From Azoarcus sp. L1K30 (GTDB lineage Bacteria > Pseudomonadota > Gammaproteobacteria > Burkholderiales > Rhodocyclaceae): DNA of 64,000 nucleotides. The stretch is taken from positions 1,141,622-1,205,621 of the forward strand of contig NZ_JAGRRD010000001.1 in the NCBI RefSeq assembly GCF_018122735.1, written 5' to 3'. Each line of letters begins with the position of its first letter. The first letter of the stretch is position 1. Below the pieces are notes generated by a model. It ran no database searches, was not told where the DNA came from, and saw only the letters and a list, made by a program, of their open reading frames with translations. This document shows, piece by piece, positions 62,713-64,000 of the stretch. The position numbers and the translations under genes were made by a program.

Positions 62713-63627
62713 TCAGCGGCCGTCGGGGGCCGCCTCCAGCCAGTAATCGGCGCGACCGTAACACGACTTCAGATAGTCGATGAATGCCCGCACCCGCAGG
62801 GCCAGGTTTCGCCGGTGCGGAAACACCGCATGCACACCGTTGGCCGGCGCCGCAAAGTCGTCCAGCACCGACACCAGGCGGCCCGCACGCAGGTCGGCCG
62901 CCACCTCCCACAACGAGCGCCAGGCGAGACCCTCGCCGGCCACCGCCCACTCGTGAAGCACCGCACCATCATTGCACTCGAGACGGCCATCGACTTTCAC
63001 CATTACCGCATTACCGCCATCGTTGGCGAACTGCCATCCACGCTGTTGCCCGAGCGCCAGGCAGACATGATCGTGCAGGTCTGCCGGTGAAGCCGGCACG
63101 CCGTGCCGCGCCAGATAATCCGGACTGGCCACCACCACCCGCCGGTTCTCGGCGAGGCGCACCGATACCAGACTCGAATCGGCGAGGTCGCCCACCCGGA
63201 TCGCGCAGTCGATTCCCTCATTGACGAGATCGACCAGCCGGTCGGTGAGGTCCAGCGTGCAGGTCACATCGGGATTGGCGCGCAGGAAGTCGCGCACCAG
63301 TGGCGCCACATGGCGGCGCCCGAAGCCGGCCGGCGCGGAGACGCGCAAATGCCCGCTCGGCTTCACTCCGCCCAGCGTCACCGAGGCTTCGGCGTTGGAA
63401 AGGTCGTTGAGAATGCGCTGGCAGTCCTCGAGAAAGGCACTGCCTTCGAAGGTGAGCGTGATGCTGCGCGTGGTCCGCACCATCAACTTGACCCCGAGCC
63501 GATGCTCGAGCGCATCGAGCCGTCGCCCGATCACGGCCGGCGTCACCCCTTCTGCGCGCGCGGCTGCCGACAAACTGCCGCGAGTCGAGACGCTGACGAA
63601 GCTCTCGATTTGCTTGAGCTGATCCAT
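62713..63627 (-). CDS. LysR-family transcriptional regulator
   Basis: 304-residue regulator. The HTH region reads MDQLKQIESFVSVSTRGSLS, AAARAEGVTPAVIGRRLDAL and EHRLGVKLMVRTTRSITLTF; the effector domain includes SGHLRVSAPAGFGRRHVAPL. This is the GcvA/DsdC-like branch widespread in proteobacteria. It converges on the GlcG-like gene and diverges from the TauE-like gene; which one it controls is open. Confidence 0.9.
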   Translation of the reverse strand: MDQLKQIESFVSVSTRGSLSAAARAEGVTPAVIGRRLDALEHRLGVKLMVRTTRSITLTFEGSAFLEDCQRILNDLSNAEASVTLGGVKPSGHLRVSAPAGFGRRHVAPLVRDFLRANPDVTCTLDLTDRLVDLVNEGIDCAIRVGDLADSSLVSVRLAENRRVVVASPDYLARHGVPASPADLHDHVCLALGQQRGWQFANDGGNAVMVKVDGRLECNDGAVLHEWAVAGEGLAWRSLWEVAADLRAGRLVSVLDDFAAPANGVHAVFPHRRNLALRVRAFIDYLKSCYGRADYWLEAAPDGR

Positions 63628-63633
63628 TTTGTA

Positions 63634-63646
63634 CTTTTAGTAAAAG
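63634..63646. promoter_or_regulatory. LysR-site-like inverted repeat and promoter region
   Basis: CTTTTA-G-TAAAAG lies seven bases from the LysR start, in an AT-rich stretch that also holds TATATAAG (about 63678-63685). It is probably the divergent LysR/TauE promoter-operator. Confidence 0.45.
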
Positions 63647-63814
63647 ATAAAGTGATCATACCGCTTATTCTGTTTTATATAAGACTCCCATAGACTGCAG
63701 TGCATTCGGGGAGGAGACAAACCCCATCAACGACGCGGCGCTCCGGGGGCCTCCCCTTCCCCGGAGTAGCCAGCGCACCACCCCTTTCCCCATATCGCGA
63801 CATCCCGGCCCCCA

Positions 63815-64000
63815 ATGGAACTCATCGACATCGCCATCATTGCCATTGCCGCACTGGCCGCGGGTGCGGTGAATTCGGTCGCCGGCGGCGGCACCTTCTT
63901 CTCGTTTCCCGCGCTGCTCGCCATCGGCGTACCGCCGGTCGTTGCCAATGCGAGCAATTCGGTGTCGCTGTGGCCAGCCAGCCTGGCCGGTGCGTGGGCA
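63815..64000 (+). CDS. TauE/SafE (TSUP) sulfite/anion exporter family, N-terminal part
   Basis: The first 62 residues (MELIDIAIIAIAALAAGAVN, SVAGGGTFFSFPALLAIGVP, PVVANASNSVSLWPASLAGA) match the N-terminal repeat of TauE/SafE permeases, including the family motif AGGGTFFSFP. The gene runs off the window end. Confidence 0.85.
   Translation, partial: MELIDIAIIAIAALAAGAVNSVAGGGTFFSFPALLAIGVPPVVANASNSVSLWPASLAGAWA

Overview
The window is GC-rich (roughly 60-65% by eye) and densely coded with Gram-negative functions: an outer-membrane porin, TRAP transporters, lipoproteins, an EAL/GGDEF hybrid, a monomeric NADP-isocitrate dehydrogenase and a membrane cytochrome-c urate oxidase. Gene content and style suggest a metabolically versatile betaproteobacterium, most like Rhodocyclales (Azoarcus/Thauera/Aromatoleum type). 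No rRNA or species marker is present, so the placement is an inference.

1-14.5 kb: thirteen minus-strand genes form one catabolic block. In transcription order they are TRAP permeases dctQ-dctM, a MaoC-like itaconyl/mesaconyl-CoA hydratase, a CaiB/BaiF CoA-transferase, a CitE-like citramalyl-CoA lyase, a fumarase-superfamily lyase, a LysR regulator, tcuA-tcuB (tricarballylate oxidation), an MFS transporter, a 2-hydroxyacid dehydrogenase, a PrpF/GalD-type isomerase and an OprD-type porin. Read together they could take tricarballylate/aconitate to itaconate and then to acetyl-CoA plus pyruvate. This is the most interesting hypothesis in the window.

14.5-15.7 kb: a mosaic of broken genes. A probable dctP 3' end, the first codons of etfA, a complete etfB and a 5'-truncated frmA are joined by abrupt junctions, which means either a rearrangement or an assembly chimera.

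15.7-34.8 kb: mostly core and housekeeping genes: fghA, an argD-like aminotransferase, a second EntS-like MFS gene, monomeric icd with strong terminators, a TatT-DctP-DctQM TRAP system, a lone PstS-like protein, a CYTH protein, a histidine kinase/c-di-GMP hybrid pair, an M32 carboxypeptidase and a Ca2+/cation antiporter.

34.8-47.6 kb: stress and envelope small proteins, a sorbosone-dehydrogenase-like lipoprotein, an SRAP (YedK/HMCES) protein, a LysR-ureohydrolase-SSS symporter locus for a guanidino compound, and a two-component system beside a secreted haem-binding-like protein and an ankyrin protein.

47.7-50.2 kb: a small accessory patch next to tRNA-Thr(CGT). It holds a transposase fragment, an AT-rich orphan membrane protein, an orphan gene behind a LexA-type SOS box, and a cluster of short repeats.

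50.2-64 kb: an HD-GYP protein with a degenerate HD motif, then a purine-ureide catabolic region (uraH, puuD, puuE, NCS1 permease, hydantoin/allantoin racemase, GntR regulator, allantoicase, ureidoglycolate lyase) that converts urate to glyoxylate plus urea. It is followed by an EamA exporter, hydroxypyruvate isomerase, DUF3830 and GlcG/HbpS-like proteins, a LysR regulator and the start of a TauE/SafE permease.
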